The notes beneath the pieces are model-generated. The model was not told the origin of the DNA, searched no databases, and was given only the letters and a program-made list of their open reading frames with translations. From positions 124,001 through 188,000 of the forward strand of contig DELZ01000004.1 of NCBI GenBank assembly GCA_002354635.1: 64,000 bases of DNA, in the 5' to 3' direction. Below, one piece after another: positions 25,996-35,378 of the stretch (its first letter is position 1; each line of letters starts with the position of its first letter). A program made the position numbers and the translations under genes. The DNA is from Sphingomonadales bacterium UBA2683. Its GTDB lineage: Bacteria > Pseudomonadota > Alphaproteobacteria > Sphingomonadales > Sphingomonadaceae.

Positions 25996-27090
25996 ATGCG
26001 TTCCAAAAGCAACCTATATCCCCGAGCTCGCAACGGCCGGGGTGCTCCATCAAATGCCGTGCCGCAACGGTTCAATCTGCACGACCGCGAGATCGACGGC
26101 GACTGGCTGGACGAACGGGATCGCATCGACGATGCCGCCAAGCTGCGGACCGAAGTCACGATCGAATTTCCCAAATCGATCATAAACTATAATTCGTCTC
26201 CCGACCTGCCATTCGATCGATCGATCAACGCCTATCGCGGCTGCGAACACGGCTGCATCTATTGCTATGCAAGGCCGACCCATGCCTATCATGATCTTTC
26301 TCCGGGTCTGGATTTCGAAAGCAAGCTGTTCGCCAAGCCCAATGCCGCCGACCTGCTCCGTCAGACATTTGCCAAGCCCAATTACCAGCCCGCGAGCCTC
26401 GCCATCGGCACCAATACCGATCCCTATCAGCCGATCGAGAAAACCTACCGGATCACGCGCCAGATACTGGAAGTGATGCTGGAAACACGACACCCGGTCG
26501 TCATCACCACCAAATCCAATCGGGTCCTGGAAGATATCGATGTGCTGGCATCACTAGCGGAGCTTAATCTGACCGCCGTCGCCATCTCGGTCACCTCGCT
26601 CGACCCAAAGACCGCGCGACTGCTGGAACCCAGGGCACCAGCACCCGCCCGGCGTCTGGAAGCGGTAAGGATGTTAAGTCAGGCAGGCATCCATGCGCAC
26701 GTCAATATCGCCCCGGTCGTACCCGGCATCACCGATCACGAGATCGAAGCAATCGTTGCGGCGGCGGCGGCGCGCGGAGCCCGGAGCATCTCCTTCATTC
26801 CCATGCGACTGCCGCACGAGGTTGCGCCCCTGTTCGAGCAATGGCTGGAAAGCCACTATCCCGAACGCAAGGCGAAAGTGATGAGCATAATCCGACAAAT
26901 GCGCGGTGGCCGGCGCAATGACCCGCAATTCCACAGCCGGATGCGCGGTCAGGGACCATGGGCCGAGCTTATCCGTACCCGGCTGAACATAGCGGCGCGC
27001 AAGGCGGGAATGAAAAAATCCAAGCTGAAGCTCAGAACAGATCTGTTCCGGCGCCCTCTGATCCGGGGCAGCCAGCTCGAAATGTTCTAG
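25996..27090 (+). CDS. PA0069-family radical SAM protein (spore photoproduct lyase-like)
   Basis: 364 aa from the ATG at 25996. An in-frame ATG at 25972 would lie inside the LexA box, so the later start is preferred. The radical SAM cluster motif is NAYRGCEHGCIYCYARP (C-x3-C-x2-C) and other core elements follow (IGTNTDPYQPIEKTYRITR, VVITTKSNRVLEDID, HVNIAPVVPGITD). The family is related to SplB, which repairs spore photoproduct in DNA, but the substrate of this non-spore branch is not established to my knowledge. The SOS box upstream argues for a DNA-damage role. Its stop overlaps the convergent acyl-CoA ligase stop by 4 bases. Confidence 0.9.
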   Translation: MRSKSNLYPRARNGRGAPSNAVPQRFNLHDREIDGDWLDERDRIDDAAKLRTEVTIEFPKSIINYNSSPDLPFDRSINAYRGCEHGCIYCYARPTHAYHDLSPGLDFESKLFAKPNAADLLRQTFAKPNYQPASLAIGTNTDPYQPIEKTYRITRQILEVMLETRHPVVITTKSNRVLEDIDVLASLAELNLTAVAISVTSLDPKTARLLEPRAPAPARRLEAVRMLSQAGIHAHVNIAPVVPGITDHEIEAIVAAAAARGARSISFIPMRLPHEVAPLFEQWLESHYPERKAKVMSIIRQMRGGRRNDPQFHSRMRGQGPWAELIRTRLNIAARKAGMKKSKLKLRTDLFRRPLIRGSQLEMF

Positions 27091-28694
27091 GCGTCAGCCA
27101 GGCTTTTCAGCTGATATTCCTTATATTCGTCGCGCAAAGCACGCTTCAGGATCTTGCCGGTCGCGGTGTGCGGCAGTTCATCGACAAATTTCACCTCATC
27201 CGGCAGCCACCATTTCGCGACCTTGTCGCCGAGATAGCCAATCACGTCGGCTTCGGAAATATCGCTGCCCGGCTTGCGGACGACCAGCAGTAAGGGCCGT
27301 TCGTCCCATTTTGGGTGATAGACACCAACCGCCGCCGCTTCGGCAACGCCAGGGCAGCCGACGGCAGCATTTTCCAGTTCGATTGAGCTGATCCATTCGC
27401 CGCCGGACTTGATCACATCCTTCGCCCGGTCGGTGATCTGCATCGTGCCGTCGGGGTGCAGCACGGCGACATCGCCGGTATCGAACCAGCCGTCATCCTC
27501 CACCGCATCTTCATCGGCACGATAATAACGTTTGATGATCCAGGGCCCGCGGATTTCCAGCGTACCGCTGGTCCGGCCATCGCGCGGCGCGATATTGCCG
27601 TCCTCGTCTATCACGCGCAGCTCCACACCAAAAGGCGGGCGCCCCTGTTTGCAGATAATGTCGACCTGCTGATCAAAATTGAGGTCATCCCAGTTCGCTG
27701 GCAGCGCGCCGGTTGTGCCGATTGGTGACGTCTCTGTCATGCCCCAAGCATGGGCGACGCGGATGCCGTTTTTCATAAGGCGTTCGATCATCGAACGGGG
27801 GCAGGCGGAACCACCGATCACCACCACGCCCAGTGCGCCGTAATCACCGCCATTGGCGTCCATATCGGCAAACATCGAAAGCCAGACCGTTGGCACGCCC
27901 GCACTGTGGGTAACATCTTCTTCGCGAATCAGTTTCCACAAGACCTGCGCTTCGTTGCTCGCCGAGAAAACCATTTTTGCGCCAACTGCAGCACAGGCAA
28001 ACGGCAATCCCCAGGCATTGGCATGGAACATCGGTACCACCGGCAGCATCACCGAACGTGTCGCCAGATCCATCACATCGGGCTGCACCTCGGTGATGGC
28101 GTGAATGACGTTGGAGCGATGTTCGTAGAGTACGCCTTTCGGATTGCCGGTAGTGCCGCTCGTGTAGCACAGGCCGCAGGGATCATTCTCGTCGACTTCG
28201 ACCCAATCAAAATCACCGTCTTCGGCATCGACCAACTCCCGAAAAGTCGGATAGTCGCTTTTTTCGCCGTCAAACTGGATATAATGTTCTACCGTCTTCA
28301 GCTGCGGCTTGAGCATCTCGATGATCGGCGTGAACATCTTGTCGAACAGCAGCACACGGTCTTCGGCATGATTAAGGATATAGACCAGCTGTTCCTCGAA
28401 CAGGCGTGGATTGACGGTATGCAGGACGCCGCCGATGCCAGCCGACCCGTACCAGCTGATCAAATGGTGCGCATGGTTCATTGCGATGGTGGCGATCCGG
28501 TCGCCCTTTTGCATACCGAGACGCTGCATTGCCTGGGAGAATTTCCGCGATTCGATACCAATTTCGGCCCAGTTGCTGCGCGAGATCGTCCCGTCTGCCC
28601 AATAGCTGACTATCTCGCGTACACCATGCTCGCGGGCGGCATGATCGATCAGATTGGTGATCTTGAGCGAAGTCGCTTGCATTGCACCGGCCAT
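27087..28694 (-). CDS. Fatty acid-CoA ligase (AMP-binding, AlkK-like)
   Basis: 535 aa ANL-superfamily enzyme. The P-loop YTSGTTGNPKGVLYEHRS is near residue 178, with WGMTETSP, GWFDTGDVAVL, the hinge ITDRAKDVIKSGGEWIS and the C-terminal catalytic Lys in HTATGKILKRALR. It activates a fatty acid to acyl-AMP and then acyl-CoA; resemblance is to the medium/long-chain AlkK-type group, with substrate length uncertain. It lies 50 bases downstream of dnaE on the same strand, and its stop overlaps the opposite radical SAM gene. Confidence 0.92.
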   Translation of the reverse strand: MAGAMQATSLKITNLIDHAAREHGVREIVSYWADGTISRSNWAEIGIESRKFSQAMQRLGMQKGDRIATIAMNHAHHLISWYGSAGIGGVLHTVNPRLFEEQLVYILNHAEDRVLLFDKMFTPIIEMLKPQLKTVEHYIQFDGEKSDYPTFRELVDAEDGDFDWVEVDENDPCGLCYTSGTTGNPKGVLYEHRSNVIHAITEVQPDVMDLATRSVMLPVVPMFHANAWGLPFACAAVGAKMVFSASNEAQVLWKLIREEDVTHSAGVPTVWLSMFADMDANGGDYGALGVVVIGGSACPRSMIERLMKNGIRVAHAWGMTETSPIGTTGALPANWDDLNFDQQVDIICKQGRPPFGVELRVIDEDGNIAPRDGRTSGTLEIRGPWIIKRYYRADEDAVEDDGWFDTGDVAVLHPDGTMQITDRAKDVIKSGGEWISSIELENAAVGCPGVAEAAAVGVYHPKWDERPLLLVVRKPGSDISEADVIGYLGDKVAKWWLPDEVKFVDELPHTATGKILKRALRDEYKEYQLKSLADA

Positions 28695-28744
28695 ATATTC
28701 TCTCCAAACAATTAGTATTTGGCCGGTTTCTGGTTTGTTTCGGC

Positions 28745-31700
28745 CTAGCTGACAAGCCTTAATTTGGGTTTTGCCACCCGCATCGGTCGCGCCGGCCCCA
28801 ACCGGACGCCGGAGACGCCATTTACCCGTTCCAGCAACTCCACCGTTTCTGCATCGAAACGGAAAGACCGGCCGAGACAGACCCTGACCGGATCATCATC
28901 GGGACCGGCCATGATCGCCACCAGTTCGCTCTGGCCACCGACCAGCGGCGCCACCAGGTTTGTGAGCTCATGCAGTCCCGCAATATCATGAACCTCGAGC
29001 TCCATCCGTGTGCGGGTCGTTTTTTCCAGCCCCTCGAGCGGCTGCGCCCGCCGGATAGCAACTCGCGGGCTCTCGTCATCAGATCGCTGGTCCAGCTCGA
29101 CATTGAGCAATGCACAACCACCGTGATTTGCAAGCTCCTCCAGGATCTTGCACTGGTCCTCGTCAAAACAGCTTGCGGAAAATTGCCCGCTGCTGTCGGA
29201 GAGATCGGCAAGCGCGAAGCGGTTTCCCCTGCGGCTGTCGCGCCAACGGACTTTTTCGATCAAAGCCGCCATCACCGCCGGCTTGCGGACCCCTTCCCCG
29301 ATCGGACCTTCGCTGCACAGCGCCGCGTGGGTCAGCGCACCCAGCGATGCAGTCACAGCCTGAAACTGGGAAACCGGATGGGCGGAAAAATAGAAACCAA
29401 AGGCGTCGCGTTCATGGATCATGATTTCGCCCAGTGACCAGTTGCTGTTTTCCGGCAATCGGATCGCCTGCATTTCGCCGCCGGCGCTGCCTTCCCCGAA
29501 CAGACCGCCCTGCCCGCTTTCCCGCGCATCGGCGGCGCTGTTGGCGACCGACAGAATCATGTCCGCGCCATCGTGGATCGCCGCGCGATTGGGTTCCAGC
29601 TGGTCAAACGCGCCGGCCGACGCCAGGCTTTCCAGCTGTCTCTTGTTCAGACCGTGCGGATCGATCCGGTTGGCAAAATCTTCTATGGAGGAGAAAGGGC
29701 CATTTTCGGCGCGTTCAGCCACAACCGATTGCATCGCTTTCTCGCCCACATTTTTCAGACCCGCGAGAGCATAGCGGACCGCAAGCAGCGCGTCGGGCTG
29801 CTCCTCGACCGAGAAATTGGGCCGGCTCTTATTGATCGCGGGCTGCAGGACGGTGACACCCAGCCGCTTCATGTCGTCGACAAATATACTGAGCTTGTCG
29901 GACTGGTGCATGTCAAAGCACATCGATGCCGCATAAAATTCGTGTGGATAATGCGCCTTCAGCCAAGCGGTCTGATAGGCGAGCAGCGCATAGGCCGCAG
30001 CGTGACTCTTGTTGAAGCCATAGCCTGCGAACTTGTCGATCAAGTCGAACAGCTCGTTCGCCTGCTCGCTGTTCAGGCCATTTTTGGCTGCGCCTTTCAC
30101 AAAAATGCTGCGCTGGGCATCCATTTCGGCCTGGATTTTCTTGCCCATGGCGCGGCGCAGCAAATCTGCTTCGCCAAGCGAATAGCCGGCAATGATCTGT
30201 GCCGCCTGCATTACCTGTTCCTGATAGACGAAAATTCCGTAGGTTTCTTTCAGGATATCTTCGAGCAGCGGATGCGGATAGGCGAGTTCGGCGCGGCCGT
30301 TCTTGCGGTCTCCGAACAGCGGAATATTATCCATCGGGCCGGGCCGGTAGAGCGATACCAGCGCGATAATATCGCCGAAATTGGTCGGTTTTACTGCCGC
30401 CAGCGTACGCCGCATGCCTTCCGATTCGAGCTGGAACACGCCGACCGTTTCACCACGCTGCAGCAGTTCGAAAACCTTCTCGTCTTCCCAGCTCAGCGCA
30501 TCGAGATCGACATCGATGCCGCGTTCGGCGAGCAACTCGACCGCTTTCTTCAGAACCGACAGCGTCTTCAGGCCGAGAAAGTCGAACTTTACCAGTCCGG
30601 CTTTTTCGACAAATTTCATGTCAAACTGGGTAACCGGTAAATCCGACCGCGGATCGCGATAAAGCGGCACCAGCTGATCGAGCGGCCGGTCGCCGATCAC
30701 GACACCGGCGGCATGGGTCGAGCTGTGGCGGGGCAGGCCTTCCAGTTTCATCGCCAGGTCGAACAGCCGCTTTACGTCCGCCTGTTTATATTCCTGCGCC
30801 AGTTCGGAAATGCCGTTGAGCGATCGTTTCAAATCCCACGGATCGGTCGGATGATTGGGTACCAATTTGGTCAGCCGGTCGACTTGCCCGTAAGGCATTT
30901 GCAAAACCCGCCCGACGTCGCGCAGCACCGCGCGCGCTTTCAATTTCCCGAAGGTAATGATCTGAGCGACCTGCCGGTTGCCATATTTTTCCTGTACATA
31001 ACGGATGACTTCGCCGCGGCGGGTTTCACAGAAATCGATGTCGAAATCCGGCATCGAAACACGCTCGGGATTGAGGAACCGCTCGAACAGCAGACCCAGC
31101 TTGATCGGATCCAGATCGGTGATGGTCAAAGCCCAGGCGACGACCGAACCGGCGCCCGAACCACGGCCCGGCCCGACAGGGATATCATGGTCCTTCGCCC
31201 ATTTGATAAAGTCGGCGACGATCAGGAAATAGCCGGGAAATCCCATGCTGACGATAACGTCAAGTTCGAACGCCAGACGGTCGAAATAGATTTTCCGCTC
31301 TTCCTCGTCGACAATATCGAGCAACGCCAGCCGCCGTTCGAGCCCCGCGGTCGAGTCCCGCCGCAGCTGCTCGATCTCCCCCGCCAGATCGCCAGCGAGG
31401 CTGGGCAGGATCGGATCCCTTTTGGGCGGTGAAAATGCGCATCGTTGCGCCACGACCAGACTATTCTGGAGCGCCTCCGGAATATCGGAAAACAGGTCTT
31501 CCATCACCAGCGCGCTTTTCATCCACAGATGTTTGGACGGCTTCTCGCGATCGTCATTTTCGACATAGGCGGATTGCGCGATACATTTCATCGCGTCATG
31601 CGCTTCGTGAAAATCGGGCTCGGAGAAACAGCTGGGGTTGGTCGCGACCAGAGGAATGCCCCGATCCATGGCCAGCGCGATCAGGCCGGCTTCGGCCGCC

Positions 31701-32248
31701 ATTTCGACCGGGTCTTCGCGACGCGACAGTTCTATATAGAGACGTCCCGGGAAATATTGCTGCAACAACGACAGGTAGGCTTCCGCCTCGCCTTGCTGTT
31801 CTTCCGCGATCAGGCGCGCCAGCGCTCCTTCTCCGCCGCCGGTCAGGGCGATCAGGCCGGCGCTGTGCCGGCCCAGAAAATCCATCCCGACATGCGCGTC
31901 CAGCTCACTGGGCCGGTCAAGATGGGACGCGGAAACCAGCTTGCAGAGATTTTCATAACCCTCGGCGTCCTGTGCATAGAGCGCGAGCCAATCGAGAGCC
32001 GGCTTCGACGGATCGGCGCTTCCCGGACGCGCCACGCGGAGAAAACAGCCGGTGATGGGCTGTACGCCTTGGGCCCGGCAGCCGTCGTCAAAGGCCATGG
32101 AAGCAAACAGGCCGATCCGGTCGCAAAGCGCGACCGCCGGAAAGCCACGCTCCTTGGCCGCGATCCCGATCGCTGCAGGCTCCATGGCACCATCCAGAAT
32201 CGTATAGGCCGAAAAGGTGCGAAGATGGACGAAAGCTGTCTGGGCCAT
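28745..32248 (-). CDS. dnaE: DNA polymerase III alpha subunit (DnaE1)
   Basis: 1167 aa replicative polymerase. The N-terminal PHP domain begins FVHLRTFSAYTILDGA, where the usual HSD metal ligands are replaced by FSA, so PHP exonuclease activity is probably lost as in many DnaE proteins that use DnaQ. The catalytic aspartates occur in MPDFDIDFCE near residue 400; finger, tau-binding and C-terminal OB regions follow. Length and sequence suit the housekeeping DnaE rather than the error-prone DnaE2. No SOS box was seen in the 120 bases upstream. Confidence 0.97.
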   Translation of the reverse strand: MAQTAFVHLRTFSAYTILDGAMEPAAIGIAAKERGFPAVALCDRIGLFASMAFDDGCRAQGVQPITGCFLRVARPGSADPSKPALDWLALYAQDAEGYENLCKLVSASHLDRPSELDAHVGMDFLGRHSAGLIALTGGGEGALARLIAEEQQGEAEAYLSLLQQYFPGRLYIELSRREDPVEMAAEAGLIALAMDRGIPLVATNPSCFSEPDFHEAHDAMKCIAQSAYVENDDREKPSKHLWMKSALVMEDLFSDIPEALQNSLVVAQRCAFSPPKRDPILPSLAGDLAGEIEQLRRDSTAGLERRLALLDIVDEEERKIYFDRLAFELDVIVSMGFPGYFLIVADFIKWAKDHDIPVGPGRGSGAGSVVAWALTITDLDPIKLGLLFERFLNPERVSMPDFDIDFCETRRGEVIRYVQEKYGNRQVAQIITFGKLKARAVLRDVGRVLQMPYGQVDRLTKLVPNHPTDPWDLKRSLNGISELAQEYKQADVKRLFDLAMKLEGLPRHSSTHAAGVVIGDRPLDQLVPLYRDPRSDLPVTQFDMKFVEKAGLVKFDFLGLKTLSVLKKAVELLAERGIDVDLDALSWEDEKVFELLQRGETVGVFQLESEGMRRTLAAVKPTNFGDIIALVSLYRPGPMDNIPLFGDRKNGRAELAYPHPLLEDILKETYGIFVYQEQVMQAAQIIAGYSLGEADLLRRAMGKKIQAEMDAQRSIFVKGAAKNGLNSEQANELFDLIDKFAGYGFNKSHAAAYALLAYQTAWLKAHYPHEFYAASMCFDMHQSDKLSIFVDDMKRLGVTVLQPAINKSRPNFSVEEQPDALLAVRYALAGLKNVGEKAMQSVVAERAENGPFSSIEDFANRIDPHGLNKRQLESLASAGAFDQLEPNRAAIHDGADMILSVANSAADARESGQGGLFGEGSAGGEMQAIRLPENSNWSLGEIMIHERDAFGFYFSAHPVSQFQAVTASLGALTHAALCSEGPIGEGVRKPAVMAALIEKVRWRDSRRGNRFALADLSDSSGQFSASCFDEDQCKILEELANHGGCALLNVELDQRSDDESPRVAIRRAQPLEGLEKTTRTRMELEVHDIAGLHELTNLVAPLVGGQSELVAIMAGPDDDPVRVCLGRSFRFDAETVELLERVNGVSGVRLGPARPMRVAKPKLRLVS

Positions 32249-32368
32249 AGCGCTAGCCTAGCGCGGAGATCGGGCTTTGCCTATGCCTACAGTGGCAGAA
32301 ATCCGAACTATCGACCATTTGTCCACAGGCAATTTGTCGGGAGCGTAAACCGCTCCGGATCCGTGCGG

Positions 32369-32842
32369 CTAAAGCAGCGCCTCAATTTCGTTTTTCAGCT
32401 GCTCCGGTTTCACGGCAGGGCCAAAACGGCCGACGACATTGCCTTCGCGGTCGACCAGAAATTTGGTGAAATTCCATTTGATCCTCGACCCCAGAAGGCC
32501 CGATTTTTCGGATTTGAGATATTTCCAGAGCGGATCCGCACTATTGCCATTGACCTCGACCTTGGCCATCAACGGAAAGCTTACATCATAGTTGAGCGAG
32601 CAGAAGTTGCGGATTTCGTCGGCATCACCCGGTTCCTGATTGCCGAACTGATTGCAGGGAAAAGCCAGTATTTCGAGCCCCTTGTCTCCATATTCCTGAT
32701 ACAGTTTTTCCAGGCCTTCATATTGCGGGGTAAACCCGCATTTTGATGCGGTGTTTACGATCAGTAATATTTTGCCCTTGTGAGCAGAAAGGTCCTGCAG
32801 AGAACCGTCCGCTTGCTTCACCTGAAATTCTGTTACCTTCAT
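32369..32842 (-). CDS. Glutathione peroxidase family protein (Cys type)
   Basis: 157 aa. The peroxidatic residue is Cys35 in NTASKCGFTPQYEGLE (not selenocysteine), with the partner residues in LAFPCNQFGNQEPG and KWNFTKFLVDREG. A second Cys in the CNQFG segment suggests a thioredoxin-dependent peroxidase as in other bacterial and plant members. It probably reduces H2O2 or lipid hydroperoxides in the cytosol. It is monocistronic between lolD and dnaE, all on the minus strand. Confidence 0.95.
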   Translation of the reverse strand: MKVTEFQVKQADGSLQDLSAHKGKILLIVNTASKCGFTPQYEGLEKLYQEYGDKGLEILAFPCNQFGNQEPGDADEIRNFCSLNYDVSFPLMAKVEVNGNSADPLWKYLKSEKSGLLGSRIKWNFTKFLVDREGNVVGRFGPAVKPEQLKNEIEALL

Positions 32843-32941
32843 ATGCGCCCCGCAATATTGATTTTGTTAGGTCTTGTTTGGCGCACAGATTGATAGTTGC
32901 ACGGGAAAAGTCAAAGCCATTCTGGTTTCAAACTGAAAAAC

Positions 32942-33628
32942 CTAGGATAATACGCCCTCGTGGAGCCGGACGACTCGATCCATTTTGGCGGCCAGCCGTT
33001 CGTTATGGGTCGCGATCAGGGCAGAGCTGCCCTCCTGCCGCACCAGCCCGATAAATTCTGCAAGCACCAGATCGGCGGTCGCTTCGTCCAGATTGCCGGT
33101 CGGCTCATCGGCGAGAACCAGCTTTGGCGCATTGGCCAGCGCGCGCGCAACCGCAACGCGCTGTTGCTCCCCGCCGGACAATTTGCTCGGCTTGTGATTG
33201 AGGCGCTCACCGAGGCCGAGGCTCTGCAAGAGCGATTCCGCTCTCTCTTCGGCGTCCTTTTGGCTCACACCCGAAATCAGCTGTGGCATGACGACATTTT
33301 CCAGTGCGGAAAAATCGGGCAGTAGATGGTGGAACTGATAGACAAATCCCAGCAGATCGCGCCGGATCCGGGTATGACCGCTGGCCGACAATTGTGCCGT
33401 TTCCTCTCCCGCCAGCTTGATCGATCCCTCAAACCCGCCCTCGAGCAAACCGACCGCCTGCAACAGCGTGGACTTTCCCGAACCCGAGGGCCCGAGCAGC
33501 GCAACGATTTCATTCGTATTGATGTCCAGATCGACGCCGCGCAGCACCTCGATCACAACATCCCCTTGCACAAAGCTTCGCTTCACGCCGCGCAGTTCGA
33601 CAGTTTTCCCGATCATAGGTTCACTCAT
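32942..33628 (-). CDS. lolD: Lipoprotein-releasing ABC transporter ATPase LolD
   Basis: 228 aa from the ATG at 33628; the frame continues upstream within lolC but without family similarity. Walker A LLGPSGSGKSTLLQA, signature LSGGEQQRVAVARAL and Walker B LVLADEPTGNLDE are all intact, with family-typical Q-loop text (GFVYQFHHLLPDFSALENV). With LolC/E it extracts outer-membrane lipoproteins from the inner membrane to LolA. It overlaps lolC by 8 bases. Confidence 0.95.
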   Translation of the reverse strand: MSEPMIGKTVELRGVKRSFVQGDVVIEVLRGVDLDINTNEIVALLGPSGSGKSTLLQAVGLLEGGFEGSIKLAGEETAQLSASGHTRIRRDLLGFVYQFHHLLPDFSALENVVMPQLISGVSQKDAEERAESLLQSLGLGERLNHKPSKLSGGEQQRVAVARALANAPKLVLADEPTGNLDEATADLVLAEFIGLVRQEGSSALIATHNERLAAKMDRVVRLHEGVLS

Positions 33629-34871
33629 AGCGAAGCACCTGGACCGGATCGGTACTGGCGGCCTTGTAGGCAGGATAAAGGGTCGCAAGAAAACTGAACA
33701 GCAGCGCCAGCCCGGCGATGCCGACCACCTCCATCGGATCGGTGCGCGCCGGCAGTTCTGTCAGGAAGCGTATTGACGGATCCCACAAATTTTGTCCGGT
33801 TATGATCTGGACGAAATTGACGATATTCTGGCGAAAATATATGGCGATCAGGCCCAGGACGATACCTGCGGCGATCCCCAGCATTCCGATGGCCGTGCCG
33901 ACAGTCACAAATATCCTGAGCAGCGAAGCCCGCGAAGCCCCCATCGTGCGCAGGATCGCGATATCGCGGGTTTTGGCCCGGACCAGCATGATCAGCGACG
34001 ACAATATATTGAACACCGCAACCAGGATGATGATCGACAGAATAACAAACATCACCACCCGCTCGACCTGCAGCGTTTCAAACAGCGACGCATTCATCGT
34101 CTGCCAGTCCGTGATCACGCCGCGATCCGCTACCTTCGGCAGCAGCGGCGCGATAATCTGACCGACATTGTCCGCATCGTTGGTCTTGATTTCGATCATC
34201 CCGATCTGGTCACCAAGCAGCAACAATGTCTGCGCGTCTTCCATCGGCATGATTACAAAGGCTTTGTCATAGTCATAGACGCCGACTTCGAATATCGCGG
34301 CCACGTCATAGGCGATCTCGCGGGGGACCGTGCCGAAGGGGGTAGAACGCCCTTGCGGATTGATGATCGTGATCCGGCTCCCGACCTGCGCACCCAGCGT
34401 CGTCGCCAGCCGGCTGCCGATGCCGATCCGGCCTGCACCCGGCTCCAGCCGCGCCAAATCACCCGCGACGGTTTTTCCGTCCAGCGTTTCATTATGCAAT
34501 ATGTCCGGCACCTGCATACCCCGGACCAGCACCGCTTCGACCCGGCCGTTGAAGGTGGTGAGCAACGGTTGCTCGATCAACGGCGATGCCGAGACCACCC
34601 CCTTTGTCTCCCGGGTATCCTCGAGCAGTTCTCGCCAGTCCGGCAGGCGGCCGCCATAGCCCTGGATGACGGCATGGCCATTGAGGCCGACAATCTTGTC
34701 AAACAGTTCCGCGCGGAAACCGTTCATGACGCTCATCACCACGATCAGGGCTGCGACGCCCAGCATGACCGCGACCAGACTGATGCTGGCGACGAGGAAG
34801 ATAAATCCCTCGCCCTTGCCGGGCAGCAAATAGCGTTTTGCGATGACCCATTCGTAGCGGGATAGGAGCAT
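33621..34871 (-). CDS. lolC: Lipoprotein-releasing ABC transporter permease LolC/LolE
   Basis: 416 aa from the ATG at 34871 (MLLSRYEWVIAKRYLLPGKG); upstream in-frame codons lack protein character. It has one N-terminal membrane helix (about 25-50, SISLVAVMLGVAALIVVMSV), a large periplasmic domain and three C-terminal helices (VVMFVILSIIILVAVFNIL and following). The AKTRDIAILRTMGAS coupling segment is typical of MacB/LolC permeases. Only one permease gene is present, so it probably works as a homodimer (LolF type) with LolD. Its upstream gap leads to a possible sRNA locus. Confidence 0.94.
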   Translation of the reverse strand: MLLSRYEWVIAKRYLLPGKGEGFIFLVASISLVAVMLGVAALIVVMSVMNGFRAELFDKIVGLNGHAVIQGYGGRLPDWRELLEDTRETKGVVSASPLIEQPLLTTFNGRVEAVLVRGMQVPDILHNETLDGKTVAGDLARLEPGAGRIGIGSRLATTLGAQVGSRITIINPQGRSTPFGTVPREIAYDVAAIFEVGVYDYDKAFVIMPMEDAQTLLLLGDQIGMIEIKTNDADNVGQIIAPLLPKVADRGVITDWQTMNASLFETLQVERVVMFVILSIIILVAVFNILSSLIMLVRAKTRDIAILRTMGASRASLLRIFVTVGTAIGMLGIAAGIVLGLIAIYFRQNIVNFVQIITGQNLWDPSIRFLTELPARTDPMEVVGIAGLALLFSFLATLYPAYKAASTDPVQVLRYE

Positions 34872-34977
34872 GACTGGCGGAAACTTCCTTGAATCGGGTT
34901 TCCCTGCCTTTACGGTCGCTGGTCGGGGCAAGCAAGTGGCATGGCACCAACATGCTGTTGCCGATATGACACAAGTT

Positions 34978-35207
34978 TTGACCAATCGATAGAAACCGCC
35001 AAATTTATCATGACAAATTTATGTCATTCGATCAGACATGGTTACAGAATCAAACATCTCGATTAACGGGTCATGGTTCAGGGATCCTTTCCGGTTCCGC
35101 CAAATGTTGGGGGACAAGCGGCGTTGAATAGGAAGGGAAAACAGGGGACGAATTAGTTCGTCACCATTTTCGCCCGGGTGCTTAGCGGCATCCGGGCGTT
35201 TTTTTTT
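34978..35207 (+). ncRNA. Candidate small RNA (or 36-codon ORF transcript) ending at a strong terminator
   Basis: The ~300 bases between the leftward lolC start and 35171 hold no recognisable gene, yet a strong rightward terminator ends the interval, so something should be transcribed rightward here. A possible -35 TTGACC lies at 34978-34983 with an AT-rich -10 region near 35001. A 6-bp hairpin (GACGAA/TTCGTC, 35147-35162) precedes the terminator. A 36-codon frame (35021-35131, MSFDQTWLQN...) is present but has no ribosome-binding site. It does not match tmRNA, SRP RNA or RNase P by eye; the exact 5' end is unknown. Confidence 0.35.
35171..35207 (+). terminator. Strong rho-independent terminator, rightward
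   Basis: CGCCCGGGTGC (35171-35181), loop TTAGCG, GCATCCGGGCG (35188-35198): an 11-bp stem with one G-T pair, followed by nine T. On the other strand no T run follows, so it is directional. No annotated rightward gene ends here, and the heat-shock gene promoter lies just downstream, so it may also insulate that promoter. Confidence 0.85.
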
Positions 35208-35253
35208 GCCAGAAAAATATTTCAACCTACTGTGAAACTGGCTTTTTCTGACT

Positions 35254-35281
35254 CTTGAAATTCAGCAATTCGATCATATCT
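35254..35281 (+). promoter_or_regulatory. Sigma-32 (RpoH)-type promoter of the small heat-shock gene
   Basis: CTTG at 35254-35257 (CTTGAAA), 17 bases, then CATATCT at 35275-35281. The alphaproteobacterial RpoH consensus CTTG-N17/18-CYTATNT is matched with one mismatch. Transcription would start near 35288, giving a leader of about 90 bases that contains the ROSE-like hairpin. Confidence 0.65.
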
Positions 35282-35287
35282 TGATCA

Positions 35288-35378
35288 ATGTGAAGCGCCA
35301 TTTGGGTTTCACATCAACGAACCGGATGCCGCATGTGCGGGTCCAGATTTACATTGCTCAATTGCAGAGGATATAGAC
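35288..35378 (+). promoter_or_regulatory. ROSE-like RNA thermometer in the hsp20 leader
   Basis: The end of the leader contains TTGCTC (35354-35359) and GAGGA (35367-35371), seven bases before the ATG. They can pair as the ROSE signature: U-A, U-G, an unpaired or G-G position, C-G, U-A and C-G, hiding the Shine-Dalgarno sequence at low temperature. Location before an Hsp20 gene and the ~90-base leader fit known ROSE elements of rhizobial small heat-shock genes. The upstream boundary is the inferred transcription start; upstream hairpins were not modelled. Confidence 0.65.

Noticed and set aside
33792..34865. 357-codon plus-strand frame across lolC
   Set aside because: Antisense shadow; rich in His/Arg/Gln/Asp with no hydrophobic core or motif.
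35021..35131. 36-codon small ORF MSFDQTWLQN... as a definite gene
   Set aside because: No Shine-Dalgarno and no recognisable homology; kept only as an alternative within the candidate sRNA locus.
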